A DNA stretch of 64,000 nt from Bacillota bacterium (GCA_023443625.1 JAEZTQ010000093.1:248001-312000), one strand, 5' to 3'. Positions 52,616-62,663 are shown, numbered from the stretch's first letter. The notes: generated from the letters alone by a model not told the origin. Translations and numbers: made by a program.

Positions 52616-54706
52616 TTAAAAGATAGGCGTAAATACAAGTCCTGATGGTGCATTAGAAATTGTTAGAGACTTACCATCATTACCCTTTGTAATTGTAAAG
52701 GATGCTGTACCCTTAACGTCTACAACTCCATTATCATTTACTGTTACTGTATATGTCTTGCCGTCTAATGAACCGCCAATAAAAGCTACTGTCTTCTTAT
52801 TAACTGTATCAGTTGAGGTAATCTTCACTGTTTGATCACCATATTTACGAGTATCCTCCAGTGTATCCTTCCACATCTTTAAATATTTATCTTCAGCCGC
52901 TAAGAATTTCTTCAAAGTAGCAAGTATTGTTGCATCTATGGAATATGTCTTACCTGCATATTCTACTTTGATTGCAGTCAATTCAGTATAGGACTTTTCA
53001 AGAATAAAGGTATCTCCTGATTTAACAGTGAAGGTTAGTCCAGCGGGCACCTGGCTGAAAGTTAAGGATTTATTATCTGTTCCCTTAGTAACAGTAAAGG
53101 ACTTTCCTGAAGCGTTGTTTTTAACAGTTACTACTCCAGCATCACTCACTGTCACTTCATAGGATCTGCCTTTTAGCTCACCATCTGTAAAGGTTACTTT
53201 CTTTGTATTGCTGCCTTCTGTTCCTTCAACAGTAACAGTCTGACCATCAAATTTACGTACTGTTTTCACTGTACCCTTCCATACTTTTAATTTATCAGCC
53301 TCTGCATTTAAAAAGCTAATTAATTGATTGATTAAATCCTTCTTAACTACATAGGTATCACCTGCATAGGTTACATAAATCTCAGTAATTTCAGATAAAG
53401 ATCTTGGTAAGGTATAAGTCTTGCCTGTAGGGTCAGGAGTAACACCACCACCACCTCCAGGTATATAAGTGCTTTCATCGATTGGTGTACCAGTAAAGTC
53501 TATTGCTGTAGTATCATCACCAATTGTAGCCTTAATAGTTATATTGCCTTTATAATTAGGAAGAAGACTTTTTGAAGCAGCATGAACTGTTGTACCTTCA
53601 GCACCCTTAAGAAGAGTCAACTCTGCCACAGCCTTACACTCCAGATTAAGAGGTACACTGGAAGTAATCTTAATACCAGGAACATCAATAACTACAGGAA
53701 CACTTGTCTTTGAACTACCTTCAAATGTAATATTTGCTGGCTTCTTAACAGTTACTTCCTTTACTACTCCATTATCAACTATTCTTAAAGTAGCTCCATC
53801 TGCGTTAACCTCTATAGATACTTCTGCTGTAGAGCTAACAACAACACTAGCATCCTTTGCTAATATCTTTAATAAATTACCTACTGCATGTTCATACCAA
53901 GTATTGGATTTAATCTGCTTAATCTCGATAACTGCAAATTTTCCTCTATTAGTAACATCAGAATTAGGTGCATCTACCACTAAGGTTTGATTGGTATAGT
54001 TACCTTTTTCAATGTTGAATGATATAGTATCAGTGGTTTTTATGGTAATCTTAGCCGCTCCGCTGCCAAGTAATTCATCTAATTCCTGCTGATTGGTAAC
54101 AACACCTTCTTTATCAACAACCTTAATGGTTACGGAATCTGTTGCTCCACTTAAGGTCTTACCGGTAATTGTCACTGTTCCCAGTTTTAATGCAGTAAAT
54201 TTACCATTCTTATCTGGTACTGCAATAGAAGCATCACTGGTAGTCCAGGTGGTCTTATCTTTCGATGTAGATGGTACAAGGGTTCTATTTAAATCATATT
54301 CCTGATCAAGATTAAGGACAGTTACCTTATTCTTAATGGAAAACTTCTTAGCTGGGTTAATAATTGTAACAGTACACTTTAATGAATATGTATTCTTCTT
54401 AGGGGTCTTAATCTTACAGGTAATTGTAGCAACACCCTGCTTAACACCTTTAACAACACCCTTTTTATCCACTGTTGCAACTTTCTTATTGCTACTTGAC
54501 CACTCATAAGTAGATTTCGCTATCTTGTTCTTGATGTTCAAATCATACTTCTTTCCTACTAAAATATTACGAGTAGTTTTCGTTAGTGCGGGCTTAGAAG
54601 CTGCATCTGCTATGTTAGGTGTAATAACCACCAAAGATAGGATTGTTAAAAATACAACCATCAACCTAGCAATTGCGCTCTTTCTTGTAAATTTTCTTAC
54701 TTCCAT
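52616..54706 (-). CDS. Secreted Ig-like (BIG2) surface protein with tandem C-terminal repeats
   Basis: This 696-residue exported protein has a signal peptide (residues 1-36, ending at ADAA). Residues about 40-200 are two BIG2-type Ig-like domains (YEWSSSNKKVATVDKKGVVK and TWTTSDASIAVPDKNGKF). A middle beta region follows, then a PGGGGGVTPDPTGK linker and two repeats of about 125 residues, each running from an LSEIxxIYVTYAG-like start to a KSLTF/KSLTI end. No LPxTG or membrane anchor is seen. It is encoded next to the sortase locus but probably has its own promoter at 54822-54850. Confidence 0.8.
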   Translation of the reverse strand: MEVRKFTRKSAIARLMVVFLTILSLVVITPNIADAASKPALTKTTRNILVGKKYDLNIKNKIAKSTYEWSSSNKKVATVDKKGVVKGVKQGVATITCKIKTPKKNTYSLKCTVTIINPAKKFSIKNKVTVLNLDQEYDLNRTLVPSTSKDKTTWTTSDASIAVPDKNGKFTALKLGTVTITGKTLSGATDSVTIKVVDKEGVVTNQQELDELLGSGAAKITIKTTDTISFNIEKGNYTNQTLVVDAPNSDVTNRGKFAVIEIKQIKSNTWYEHAVGNLLKILAKDASVVVSSTAEVSIEVNADGATLRIVDNGVVKEVTVKKPANITFEGSSKTSVPVVIDVPGIKITSSVPLNLECKAVAELTLLKGAEGTTVHAASKSLLPNYKGNITIKATIGDDTTAIDFTGTPIDESTYIPGGGGGVTPDPTGKTYTLPRSLSEITEIYVTYAGDTYVVKKDLINQLISFLNAEADKLKVWKGTVKTVRKFDGQTVTVEGTEGSNTKKVTFTDGELKGRSYEVTVSDAGVVTVKNNASGKSFTVTKGTDNKSLTFSQVPAGLTFTVKSGDTFILEKSYTELTAIKVEYAGKTYSIDATILATLKKFLAAEDKYLKMWKDTLEDTRKYGDQTVKITSTDTVNKKTVAFIGGSLDGKTYTVTVNDNGVVDVKGTASFTITKGNDGKSLTISNAPSGLVFTPIF

Positions 54707-54785
54707 TAGACTTTCTCCTTTTTCCTTTTCCTTTTTACTATAATAATGCACTCTTTTAAATAACAAAATTAAAAGTCGCATCTTA

Positions 54786-54808
54786 CAGCCGTGATTATTG
54801 TGCGGCTG
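54786..54808 (-). other. Hairpin at the 5' end of the Ig-like protein transcript
   Basis: CAGCCG and CGGCTG form a stem with an 11-base loop just after the predicted transcription start. It may stabilise the mRNA. Confidence 0.45.
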
Positions 54809-54821
54809 AATCAATAAAATT

Positions 54822-54850
54822 ATTTTAATCATTGGACTGGTAAAAGTCAA
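54822..54850 (-). promoter_or_regulatory. Sigma-A promoter of the Ig-like surface protein gene
   Basis: TTGACT, a 17-base spacer and TAAAAT are read on the minus strand, about 115 bases before the gene start. Confidence 0.7.
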
Positions 54851-55117
54851 GCCGAAATGGTAATTATTTTCTTTTTTTATATATTTTTGTATACTTCTAA
54901 CAATGCTATACATAATATCCTTTTATTCGACATATTTGATAATATTAGATTGACCTACATCACAATAACGTACACAATAAGCTAAGACTGGACTTCTCAA
55001 GAATTGATTTTGATAAGGTATTGCAGCAGGTTCAAGGTATGATAGAACTGTGTTTAGGTGTAAGTGGTAAAAGAGTACTAAAAATGTCCTTTTATCTGGA
55101 AATTCATATTGTAACCT
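54851..55117. other. Gene-free stretch between divergent promoters
   Basis: No gene with a ribosome site and recognisable product is visible. The stretch separates the promoter of the Ig-like protein gene from that of the receptor gene. Short open frames here lack support. Confidence 0.5.
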
Positions 55118-55119
55118 AG

Positions 55120-55148
55120 TTGACAACATGTTAGAATTAAATTATATT
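55120..55148 (+). promoter_or_regulatory. Sigma-A promoter of the receptor gene
   Basis: TTGACA, a 17-base spacer and TATATT lie about 105 bases before the ATG at 55254. Confidence 0.75.
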
Positions 55149-55253
55149 TCTGCCATTTTATGCTATATTGATAGAATATTCTACATATTTTATTATTATA
55201 TGGCAGCTTATAATGTATTAGAAAAATATGGGTAATACATAGGGAGGTATTAT

Positions 55254-57410
55254 ATGTTAACGAGGTTACAAAAGTTAGTCAAGAAGATTTTAAATGAAAA
55301 GAACACGCAAACCCGTATTATCACTTTAGCGGCTATAGTCCCAGGCCTTTTAGTGTTCTTCACTATCCTTAGTTTATTATTTCCAAAAATCTTTCGTTTT
55401 GTTATGCCTGTAATCTTTGTCATTGTTATTGCACTGACCATCTGGTTATTCTTAGAGTTGGTCCGTTTTATGAAGGGCCTGCGCCTGATTGATGAGAATG
55501 CTATTATATTATCTCAGGGCAATCTCAATATTAATGACATCATATCGGAAAAAACAAAGGGACTAGGTATTCTTACATCAGCAATTAACGATTTAAAACG
55601 TAATCTCTTAAGCTATATCGAATCAACAAAGAATAATGTTATTATTCTTACCGATGCAGTTGAAAAAGTAACAAAGAGTATTGATATGACTTATAAGGGC
55701 AATGAGCAAATTGCCGCAAATATGTCAGTAGTGGCAGAAAAAGCTCAGGAGCAGCTTAAAGTAGCTAAGAGCACCTTAGAAGGTATTGAGAAAGTTCGTA
55801 TTGGTGCAGATAAGATTACCACGACACTCGGTAATATAGAAAGCTTTGTTGAGACCACCGTTAAAGTAACCTCTGACGGAACAGAGAGCATGAACAAATA
55901 TAGCGATCAGATGGCAGTAATCACTACAAACCTTGAGGAAACTTCTAATTTTATTGAAACCTTAGCTACAAATCTTACGGAAATTAATGAATTTGGTAAA
56001 TTAATTATGAATATCACAGGCCAGTTAAACCTCCTCTCTCTTAATTCCAGAGTTGAAGCAGCCAGAGCCGGTGAAGCAGGAAGAGGTTTCTCCATCGTAG
56101 CCCAGGAGATGAATAAGCTATCTGATGCAACCAAGGATAGTGTTACCCAGATTAATTACCTCCTTGGTAACATAATGAAAAATAACACTAAAGTTAGCGA
56201 AAGTATCACAAATGTTACAGATAGCTTTACTATGAGCAAGGTAATCTTTGACACACTGAAGACCTCCTTTTATACCATCAATAACAATGCAAATATTTTA
56301 AATTCCGATATCAAGCAGGTATATGAAGAATCCTTAATGATCAGTCAAAGCACCAAGGTTATAAGCGAACAGGGCGCCGTGCTCCATGATGCCTCCAACG
56401 AGATATCTAATATTACCCAGGATGTAGCTGCTGTTACAGAAGAGGAGCTGGCTGAGAATGAAGAAATCAGTACTCAAGCGGCAACTCTTAAGAATATGCT
56501 ATCAGGCACTAGACACCTACTTAAAAAATATAAGACCTCTGTTACCCCAGTGGAGCAAGAGAATACCAAGAACCTTAAATTTGTAATGTTAGGCCTTAAT
56601 AACAGTCCTTTCTGGTTATCTGTTAAGCAAGGTGCATTATATGCACAAACAGAGCTTAGAAGAAAGAATACTGTAGTTGAATTCTTGGAATATGATGTAA
56701 CTGATCCTTCCTCCTTAGAGATATTAAGAGAAAGAATAGATTCAGGATGTGATGGTCTTATCCTTCCAGGATTTATCAAGGGTATTGAGGAATATGCCAA
56801 GTTAGCAAACCAGAAGAATATTCCTGTTATAGCTTATAACTGTGATTTTACTAACGATACACCACGCTTATCCTACCTTGGACCTAACGTTGACGCAGAG
56901 GGTGCTATTGCAGCAGAAATCCTTGCTAGAAGCATAGATGGCGAAGGAGAAATCGTAGTATTTAAGGGTGATTCCAACTCGTCCATCAATATAGCCCGTA
57001 AAGATTCTGCTTTAAGTGTATTATCCAAATTTAAAGATATTAAGATTGTAGCACAAGTAGATGATATGGAAGGTTCTACTCCAGTCTATAAGAAATTAAA
57101 AGAACTTATCTATTATCTACCTAATGTAAAAGGTATCTTATTCATCGGCGGTGGAGCATCCGGCGCTGCCAAATTAATTGAAGAAATGAAATTAGTCGGT
57201 ATAATAAAGCTCTTCTGCTTTAATACCGACGAGGAAGTATTAGACTTAATAAGAAAAGGGATTGTACATAAGGCTTTCGGACAAGACCCCTTCGGTCAAG
57301 GACACGATCCAATTATATATCTCTATAATTATCTGGTGGCAAAGGAAGTGCCTGAGAGCAAGACTTATACAAGAACCGAGGTTCTTGACAAGTTTAGCGT
57401 AAATGACTAG
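55254..57410 (+). CDS. Chemoreceptor signalling domain fused to a C-terminal sugar-binding-protein domain
   Basis: This 718-residue protein begins with two adjacent membrane helices (about residues 21-43 and 49-71) and no extracellular domain between them. A linker and long coiled coil follow. Residues about 255-295 hold the methyl-accepting chemotaxis tip (LNLLSLNSRVEAARAGEAGR then GFSIVAQEM), so it should contact CheA/CheW. From about residue 440 to the end there is a type 1 periplasmic-binding-protein domain of the ribose/galactose group (KFVMLGLNNSPFWLSVKQGA, GCDGLILPGF, NIPVIAYNCDF, GILFIGGGASG). With the helices as an N-terminal hairpin, that domain lies in the cytoplasm, where it would sense an internal sugar. 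GGGAGG precedes the start. No other chemotaxis gene is adjacent. Confidence 0.85.
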   Translation: MLTRLQKLVKKILNEKNTQTRIITLAAIVPGLLVFFTILSLLFPKIFRFVMPVIFVIVIALTIWLFLELVRFMKGLRLIDENAIILSQGNLNINDIISEKTKGLGILTSAINDLKRNLLSYIESTKNNVIILTDAVEKVTKSIDMTYKGNEQIAANMSVVAEKAQEQLKVAKSTLEGIEKVRIGADKITTTLGNIESFVETTVKVTSDGTESMNKYSDQMAVITTNLEETSNFIETLATNLTEINEFGKLIMNITGQLNLLSLNSRVEAARAGEAGRGFSIVAQEMNKLSDATKDSVTQINYLLGNIMKNNTKVSESITNVTDSFTMSKVIFDTLKTSFYTINNNANILNSDIKQVYEESLMISQSTKVISEQGAVLHDASNEISNITQDVAAVTEEELAENEEISTQAATLKNMLSGTRHLLKKYKTSVTPVEQENTKNLKFVMLGLNNSPFWLSVKQGALYAQTELRRKNTVVEFLEYDVTDPSSLEILRERIDSGCDGLILPGFIKGIEEYAKLANQKNIPVIAYNCDFTNDTPRLSYLGPNVDAEGAIAAEILARSIDGEGEIVVFKGDSNSSINIARKDSALSVLSKFKDIKIVAQVDDMEGSTPVYKKLKELIYYLPNVKGILFIGGGASGAAKLIEEMKLVGIIKLFCFNTDEEVLDLIRKGIVHKAFGQDPFGQGHDPIIYLYNYLVAKEVPESKTYTRTEVLDKFSVND

Positions 57411-57447
57411 ACTTATGAGCCTTAGATCTCATTGGCAGCTTATTGAA

Positions 57448-57543
57448 GAAAAAGCATCTGAGTAAATTAATATGCTCCCCTTGTAGCAGACAAGTAAATT
57501 GTTTACTACAAGGGGAACATTTTTGTTACTCAGATGCTTTTTC
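57448..57543. terminator. Nested palindrome and bidirectional terminator, 96 bp
   Basis: Outer arms of 18 bases (GAAAAAGCATCTGAGTAA and its exact complement) enclose inner arms CCCCTTGTAG and CTACAAGGGG. A TTTTTC ends the stem on either strand. It lies between two convergent genes and should end both. A related nested element is at 35646-35738. Confidence 0.7.
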
Positions 57544-57558
57544 GATATTTAGACTATA

Positions 57559-59319
57559 TTATATCAAATAAATTCCAAGCCCGTATGGCATTAGTATTAT
57601 CTTATCTTTCATCTCCTCAATAACACCTTCCCTTAGGAGTGCTTGCTTTACTACTGGAATTGCAGCACTCTCCTCTTGCTCTCCTGCATTGATACAAACC
57701 AATAGTGAATCCTTTTCTCCCTTTCTGGAGAAAAGTAATAATCTACTGTCCTTATGAGCATGAATGACTTCATAAGGAGCCTGAGGCTTGGTATAATTTT
57801 TTCTTATCTCTATGATTTCTTTTATAAAGCCAACAAGTTCAGTCTCCTCAGAATGCCAAGGCATAGGGCTTCTGTATTCTGCTTCCCCTATTCCACTAAT
57901 TCTCCTCTCATCACCATAGAAGAGGCTGGGTACTCCAGGACAAAGCATAAGAAAGGCAAAGGCAAGCTTCCACTTTCTGATATCATCATTGCAAAGAGAA
58001 AGAAAACGGGGTACATCATGGCTATCCAGGAGATTCAACTGACCTAAAGCTATATTGGTTGGATAGCGAAGAAGCATCTTCGCAATTGCCCCGGCAAAGT
58101 GAAAGGAATCAACCTTCTCCATAGCAAAAAAATCTCTGCAGTGCCTGCGAAAATCATAATTCATTGTAGAATCGAAGGCATCACCTCTTAGCCAGGTTTC
58201 TGCATTCTCCCATACCTCACCAATTAAAACGATCTGTGGGTTCTCTTCCTTTGCTGCTTTGCGAAAGTTCCGCCAAAAATTCCGATCAATCTCATTGGCA
58301 ACATCCAGCCTCCAGCCATCTATTTTGTACTCCCTGATCCAATACCTGCAGACATGGGCAAAATACTCCTGCACCTTCTTATTTGAAGTGTTTAGCTTCG
58401 GCATCTTTCTCTCATAGGCAAAGCATGCATAGGAAGGTGTCTCTTTGTCATCCAGGGGACGTATAACAGGAAATTTAATATCATAGAACCAGTCCCTATA
58501 CTCGGATTTTTCTCCATTTCTAACTACATCATCAAAGGCAAAAAAATACCAGCTGCAATGATTAAAAACGCCATCTATAATAATATGCATATTTTTCTCA
58601 TGAATTTTCTCTACCAATTCTCGAAAATCTTCATCACTGCCCAGACAGGGATCGATGTGATAATAGTCCAGGAGATCATATTTATGACACTCTCCAGCTG
58701 TAAATATAGGATTCAGATAGATACAGGTAAAGCCCATATCTGCGATGTAATCAAGGTTCTGAGTAATGCCTTTTATGGTACCGCCCAGCTTACCTTTACT
58801 TATCAATCCATTCTCCAGTGTTATCTCTTTTGCCTGCTTGTCTAGGCTACGTTTACCGCTGGCAAAGCTGTCGGGAAATATGTTGTAGACCACTGAATTT
58901 TTAAACCAATGAGGAACATCCAAAATCTCTTCTTTTAAAATGACTGGATATTGAAAGTACTCACTGCGTCCCTCAATCACAGTATCCTTCAGAAGAAAAT
59001 CCGGTAAATCCTTAGAGAACTGGTCAGTATAATAATAGGTCCATTCCTGGTCCTTTTCTAATTTAAAATAATAACATACCCGGTTAAAGGGGACTTCAAA
59101 GGTTACTTCATAATATTCAAACAGTTCATCCTTTGCTGCAGACTTCATAGGTAAAGGGAAGAATTCCACCGGACTACGGTTACAAGCCCTGTCTCCATAA
59201 TATAAGGTACATAGGGTAAGATCCTTCACTGCAGCTCTAAGCCGTATGGTCATTGTATTCTCGTTGTCAGCAAAGGCATACTGGGATTGGGGTATATGTA
59301 AAACAGCACTTTTATTCAT
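57559..59319 (-). CDS. Cytoplasmic GH13 enzyme, cyclomaltodextrinase/neopullulanase-like
   Basis: This 586-residue enzyme has no signal peptide. Residues 1-120 resemble the N-terminal beta domain (CBM34-like) of GH13_20 enzymes. The barrel shows DGVFNHCSWYFFAFDD, DGWRLDVANEID with the nucleophile Asp, GEVWENAETWL with the acid Glu and LLDSHDVPR. It would hydrolyse imported cyclodextrins or malto-oligosaccharides. The ATG at 59319 follows GGAGC. It is the last gene of locus 2. Confidence 0.88.
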   Translation of the reverse strand: MNKSAVLHIPQSQYAFADNENTMTIRLRAAVKDLTLCTLYYGDRACNRSPVEFFPLPMKSAAKDELFEYYEVTFEVPFNRVCYYFKLEKDQEWTYYYTDQFSKDLPDFLLKDTVIEGRSEYFQYPVILKEEILDVPHWFKNSVVYNIFPDSFASGKRSLDKQAKEITLENGLISKGKLGGTIKGITQNLDYIADMGFTCIYLNPIFTAGECHKYDLLDYYHIDPCLGSDEDFRELVEKIHEKNMHIIIDGVFNHCSWYFFAFDDVVRNGEKSEYRDWFYDIKFPVIRPLDDKETPSYACFAYERKMPKLNTSNKKVQEYFAHVCRYWIREYKIDGWRLDVANEIDRNFWRNFRKAAKEENPQIVLIGEVWENAETWLRGDAFDSTMNYDFRRHCRDFFAMEKVDSFHFAGAIAKMLLRYPTNIALGQLNLLDSHDVPRFLSLCNDDIRKWKLAFAFLMLCPGVPSLFYGDERRISGIGEAEYRSPMPWHSEETELVGFIKEIIEIRKNYTKPQAPYEVIHAHKDSRLLLFSRKGEKDSLLVCINAGEQEESAAIPVVKQALLREGVIEEMKDKIILMPYGLGIYLI

Positions 59320-59354
59320 TATAAGCTCCTTCTTAATTGTAAATATGTCAATCA

Positions 59355-60200
59355 TTAACCTTTTACACCGCCGGCAGTCAGACCGGAGACCATATATTTC
59401 TGGATGCAGAAGAATATAATCAGAATCGGAGCTGACACCAGTAGGGCTGCAGCCGAGAACAAGGGCCAGCTCCTGCCGTAATCATTCGCTTGCAGCTGGT
59501 AGAGTCCGCCCGCCAGAGAATAGCTCTCTTCATCCAGCATAAAGGTTGTAGCAAACAGATACTCATTCCATACAAAGATCAAAACCATAACCGAAGTTAC
59601 GATGATAGCAGGCCTTGCAAGGGGTAGAATCACCTTTCGAATAATTGCAAAATTACCGGCACCATCAATTCTTGAAGCTTCTTCAATTTCCATTGGTATG
59701 GTATCAAAATATCCTTTCAAATTCCATATAGCAAAAATGCACATGGAACCGGCGTAAATAAAAATAAGACCTATATGCTGGTTCAATAGATTCATCAGCT
59801 TAAAGAGACGAAAAATTGCAAACATGGATAGAATCTGCGGAAAGGCATTTAAAAGCAGAAGTACTTTTAGTGTACCTTTTCTTCCCTTAAAACGAGCCCT
59901 GGAAAAAGCATATGCTGCTTGAATGGATACACTCATTGCCAGAATCATGGTTCCCATACTTAAGATAACAGAATTCTTTAGCCATATTAAGAAGGGTTCT
60001 TCAAATAATATAATCCGAAAATTCTCCAGAGAGAACCTCTTAGGCAACAAAGACAAACTGGAGGATAAAGCCCCACCACCTTTACTAAAAGCCAGAGAAA
60101 TTGCATATAGGATGGGAATTAACCCAATCAGGCACAGGATAATAAAGAATATATTTAAAGCCAGATAGCCCAGAGCTCTATTCAATCTATGTCTCTTCAT
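59355..60200 (-). CDS. CUT1 sugar ABC permease, MalG type (locus 2)
   Basis: This 281-residue membrane protein has six hydrophobic segments and the EAA motif (EEASRIDGAGNFAIIRKVIL). It shares one base with the stop of the MalF-type gene upstream. With that protein it forms the membrane channel of the second importer. Confidence 0.92.
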   Translation of the reverse strand: MKRHRLNRALGYLALNIFFIILCLIGLIPILYAISLAFSKGGGALSSSLSLLPKRFSLENFRIILFEEPFLIWLKNSVILSMGTMILAMSVSIQAAYAFSRARFKGRKGTLKVLLLLNAFPQILSMFAIFRLFKLMNLLNQHIGLIFIYAGSMCIFAIWNLKGYFDTIPMEIEEASRIDGAGNFAIIRKVILPLARPAIIVTSVMVLIFVWNEYLFATTFMLDEESYSLAGGLYQLQANDYGRSWPLFSAAALLVSAPILIIFFCIQKYMVSGLTAGGVKG

Positions 60201-61093
60201 CAGCTCTCCTCCTTAATGCCCCTGTTAGTAAAACCAGAGAATAAAATAATAATTACAAATATTACAATGGATACTGCAGAAGACAGTCCATAATTATTGG
60301 AAACAAAAGCATTCTGATGTGCATAGGTGATGATTGTCTGTAGTGTAGCTCCGGTATAGGAGCCCTTCTGCATGGTCAGAAGATAGATAATATCAAACTG
60401 CTTGAAGGTGGTAAAGGTTGTCATAATAACCGCCGGAGCAATCACCGGCTTTATAAAGGGGATGGTAACATACCAGTTTCTCTTGATAAAACCAGCTCCA
60501 TCAAGTTTTGCACTTTCATAATAACTATGATCAATACTCTGTAAAGCCCCATCAATCATCATAATCATAAAGGGCAAAGCCATCCAGAGATTTAATATAA
60601 GGCAGGAAAGAAAGGCTGGAACATTGTCCGATAGAAAGTTAGTCTTGGGAAATCCAAGCATTACCCCTATTTTATTAAGGAAACCAAATTCTGTATTATA
60701 CATCCCAACACGCCATAATAATATGGAGACATAAGCAGGCATGGCCCAGGGAAACATGAGGAGGGTCTTATAGAGCCTTCGAAGCTTTAATCCTGGTGCA
60801 TTTAATCCCAAGGCAATCAAAAAGCCAAGCACCACCTGTAAAACTATATTGACCACGGTCCATATAATGGTAGTTCCCAGTGCAGTCAGAAAGCCGGAAT
60901 CCATCTTAAGCAAAGCCCTTTTATAATTTGCCAGACCAATCACCTTATAATCCAGCCAATGAAATAAATTCATATTGGTCAGTGAGATAAATCCTGTATA
61001 AAGGATGGGAAATACCATGATGATACCAATGAGCACCAATGCAGGGGATGAATAGAGCCAGGGAAGAAATCTATGTTTTTTATTCATAGTCAC
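60200..61093 (-). CDS. CUT1 sugar ABC permease, MalF type (locus 2)
   Basis: This membrane protein of about 297 residues has six hydrophobic segments and an EAA-type loop (YYESAKLDGAGFIKRNWYVT). The start is best placed at a GTG at 61093, seven bases after AGGA; the first ATG at 61087 lies two codons later and is too far from that site. It lacks the N-terminal extension of the locus 1 protein. It follows the binding protein gene by about 140 bases. Confidence 0.87.
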   Translation of the reverse strand: MTMNKKHRFLPWLYSSPALVLIGIIMVFPILYTGFISLTNMNLFHWLDYKVIGLANYKRALLKMDSGFLTALGTTIIWTVVNIVLQVVLGFLIALGLNAPGLKLRRLYKTLLMFPWAMPAYVSILLWRVGMYNTEFGFLNKIGVMLGFPKTNFLSDNVPAFLSCLILNLWMALPFMIMMIDGALQSIDHSYYESAKLDGAGFIKRNWYVTIPFIKPVIAPAVIMTTFTTFKQFDIIYLLTMQKGSYTGATLQTIITYAHQNAFVSNNYGLSSAVSIVIFVIIILFSGFTNRGIKEES

Positions 61094-61230
61094 TGTTATT
61101 CCTTTCACTATGCCAGGGCATTTGACCTTTATCATCACTCCCGGCAGGTATATTAACCATTATCTAATGTCTGTCCAAACTGCTAATATAGAGCGGTGGG
61201 ATGACACCGCTCTATATTCATTCATTTTAA

Positions 61231-62535
61231 TTACTGCATATCTGCGATTGCAGTCAATGCTTCACCCTGATATTTATCTGCTGATCCATCAACACTCTCG
61301 CCGGATTTATTAACTGCTGCCAGAAAGCCTTCCGTCGGTGCCCACATAACACTAAGCTGAGGAATATTTGGCATGGGCTTAGCAGTTTCTGCTGTATTCC
61401 TGATTGCCATAATCATCTCATTAGAAGCCACATCTGCATCGTCATAGGCTTTCCCATTGGCTGGTGCACAATTGGATTGCTTTGCCAGATCAATTCCTAG
61501 CTCAGCTCCAGCTATGACACCTAATACCTTGGCAATGGCGTCTTTCTTTGCTTCAGCTGCATACTTCAATACTCCAAAGCCCTGTACGCCAGAGAAAGGA
61601 GCCAGGCCATTACCATTTGGAAGCTTAAACTCTGCCAGAGATTTATAGCCAAGGTTAATTCCCGCTTCTTTGATTCCGGAGATCAACCAGGGACCACCGA
61701 TAATGGCAGAGGCTTTACCTTCATTGAATAAGGTATTTACTGTATTATAATCGCCATCTGCTTGAAGCTGGGCAAATTTCTGATTGTAAGCTACAGCATC
61801 CTTCGTTGCCTGCTGGCTTAACCCAGGTTGTGCATCAGAATTAATTATGTATCCACCGAAACCATTAATGAAGGGTGCTACATTATAGGCTGTGGAATGC
61901 TGATTTACAACAGTATAAGTTCCTGCATCTGTATCTGTGTTGGCAACCATATAATCATATAATTGGTCGGTGGTAGAAGGAAGCTCCCCTTTCCATAAAT
62001 CCTTGTTGTACATAAATAGCAAGGTTTCAAAATATACAGGAACCTGATAACTAACATCCTTATAAGTACTCGCTTCCACGGTCATGGGGAATAAATCCGC
62101 CATAACAGCCTCATCAATAAGATCGGTGATTGGTGCCAATATACCCATCTCAGCAAAAATACCTACAGAGTCCTGTGCGTAGAAATACATGTCTGGGCCA
62201 TTGGCTGCATCCGTACCGTATAACTTAAGTTGATCTGTAAGACCGGTTTTCTTCTCAAAAGAGACTGTAATTAAATCCCCTTTCAAAGTATCATTAACCC
62301 TCTGTTCAATAACTGCCATAATTGCTTCATCTGCATCATGCCAGATCTTAAGTTGCACAGGTTCTGCTGGAACATCGGTAGCCGGAGCATCGGTTGCTGG
62401 TACCTCTGCTGTATCGGTAACCGCTGCTTTGGTTGGTTCAACCTTAGAAGTATCCTTGGTTGCTTTGCTGCCACAACCCGTTAATCCCCCCAAGATTAAT
62501 AAACTGCATAAAATGATGCTCAATATCTTCTTCAT
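61231..62535 (-). CDS. Sugar-binding lipoprotein (locus 2)
   Basis: This 434-residue solute-binding protein has a lipoprotein signal (LGGLTGCGSKA) and a Thr/Ala/Pro-rich linker. The domain resembles maltose-binding proteins (QVPVYFETLLFMYNKDLWKG, AIIGGPWLISGIKEAGINLG). It is the first gene of locus 2. The ATG at 62535 follows AGGAGG, and a palindromic operator lies just upstream. It differs enough from the locus 1 protein to have another chain-length or linkage preference. Confidence 0.9.
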   Translation of the reverse strand: MKKILSIILCSLLILGGLTGCGSKATKDTSKVEPTKAAVTDTAEVPATDAPATDVPAEPVQLKIWHDADEAIMAVIEQRVNDTLKGDLITVSFEKKTGLTDQLKLYGTDAANGPDMYFYAQDSVGIFAEMGILAPITDLIDEAVMADLFPMTVEASTYKDVSYQVPVYFETLLFMYNKDLWKGELPSTTDQLYDYMVANTDTDAGTYTVVNQHSTAYNVAPFINGFGGYIINSDAQPGLSQQATKDAVAYNQKFAQLQADGDYNTVNTLFNEGKASAIIGGPWLISGIKEAGINLGYKSLAEFKLPNGNGLAPFSGVQGFGVLKYAAEAKKDAIAKVLGVIAGAELGIDLAKQSNCAPANGKAYDDADVASNEMIMAIRNTAETAKPMPNIPQLSVMWAPTEGFLAAVNKSGESVDGSADKYQGEALTAIADMQ

Positions 62536-62556
62536 AAAAATAACCTCCTTAAATTT

Positions 62557-62572
62557 AGGAAAGCGTTTTCCT
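62557..62572. promoter_or_regulatory. LacI/CcpA-type operator of locus 2
   Basis: AGGAAAGCGTTTTCCT is a 16-base near-palindrome with a central CG, as in LacI-family and cre sites. It lies about 22 bases before the binding-protein start, directly upstream of the ribosome site. Confidence 0.75.
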
Positions 62573-62663
62573 ATTATTTTTATTCCCTCAGGTATTATCA
62601 CTAGCTGTATGAGTAATTTTTACCATAATTAATTAGCTAGGTAAATATATTTTGGTAAAAATA

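Noticed and set aside
54923..55129. A 68-codon open frame on the minus strand between two promoters
   Set aside because: No ribosome site, no recognisable product, and it would cross the promoter of the receptor gene.
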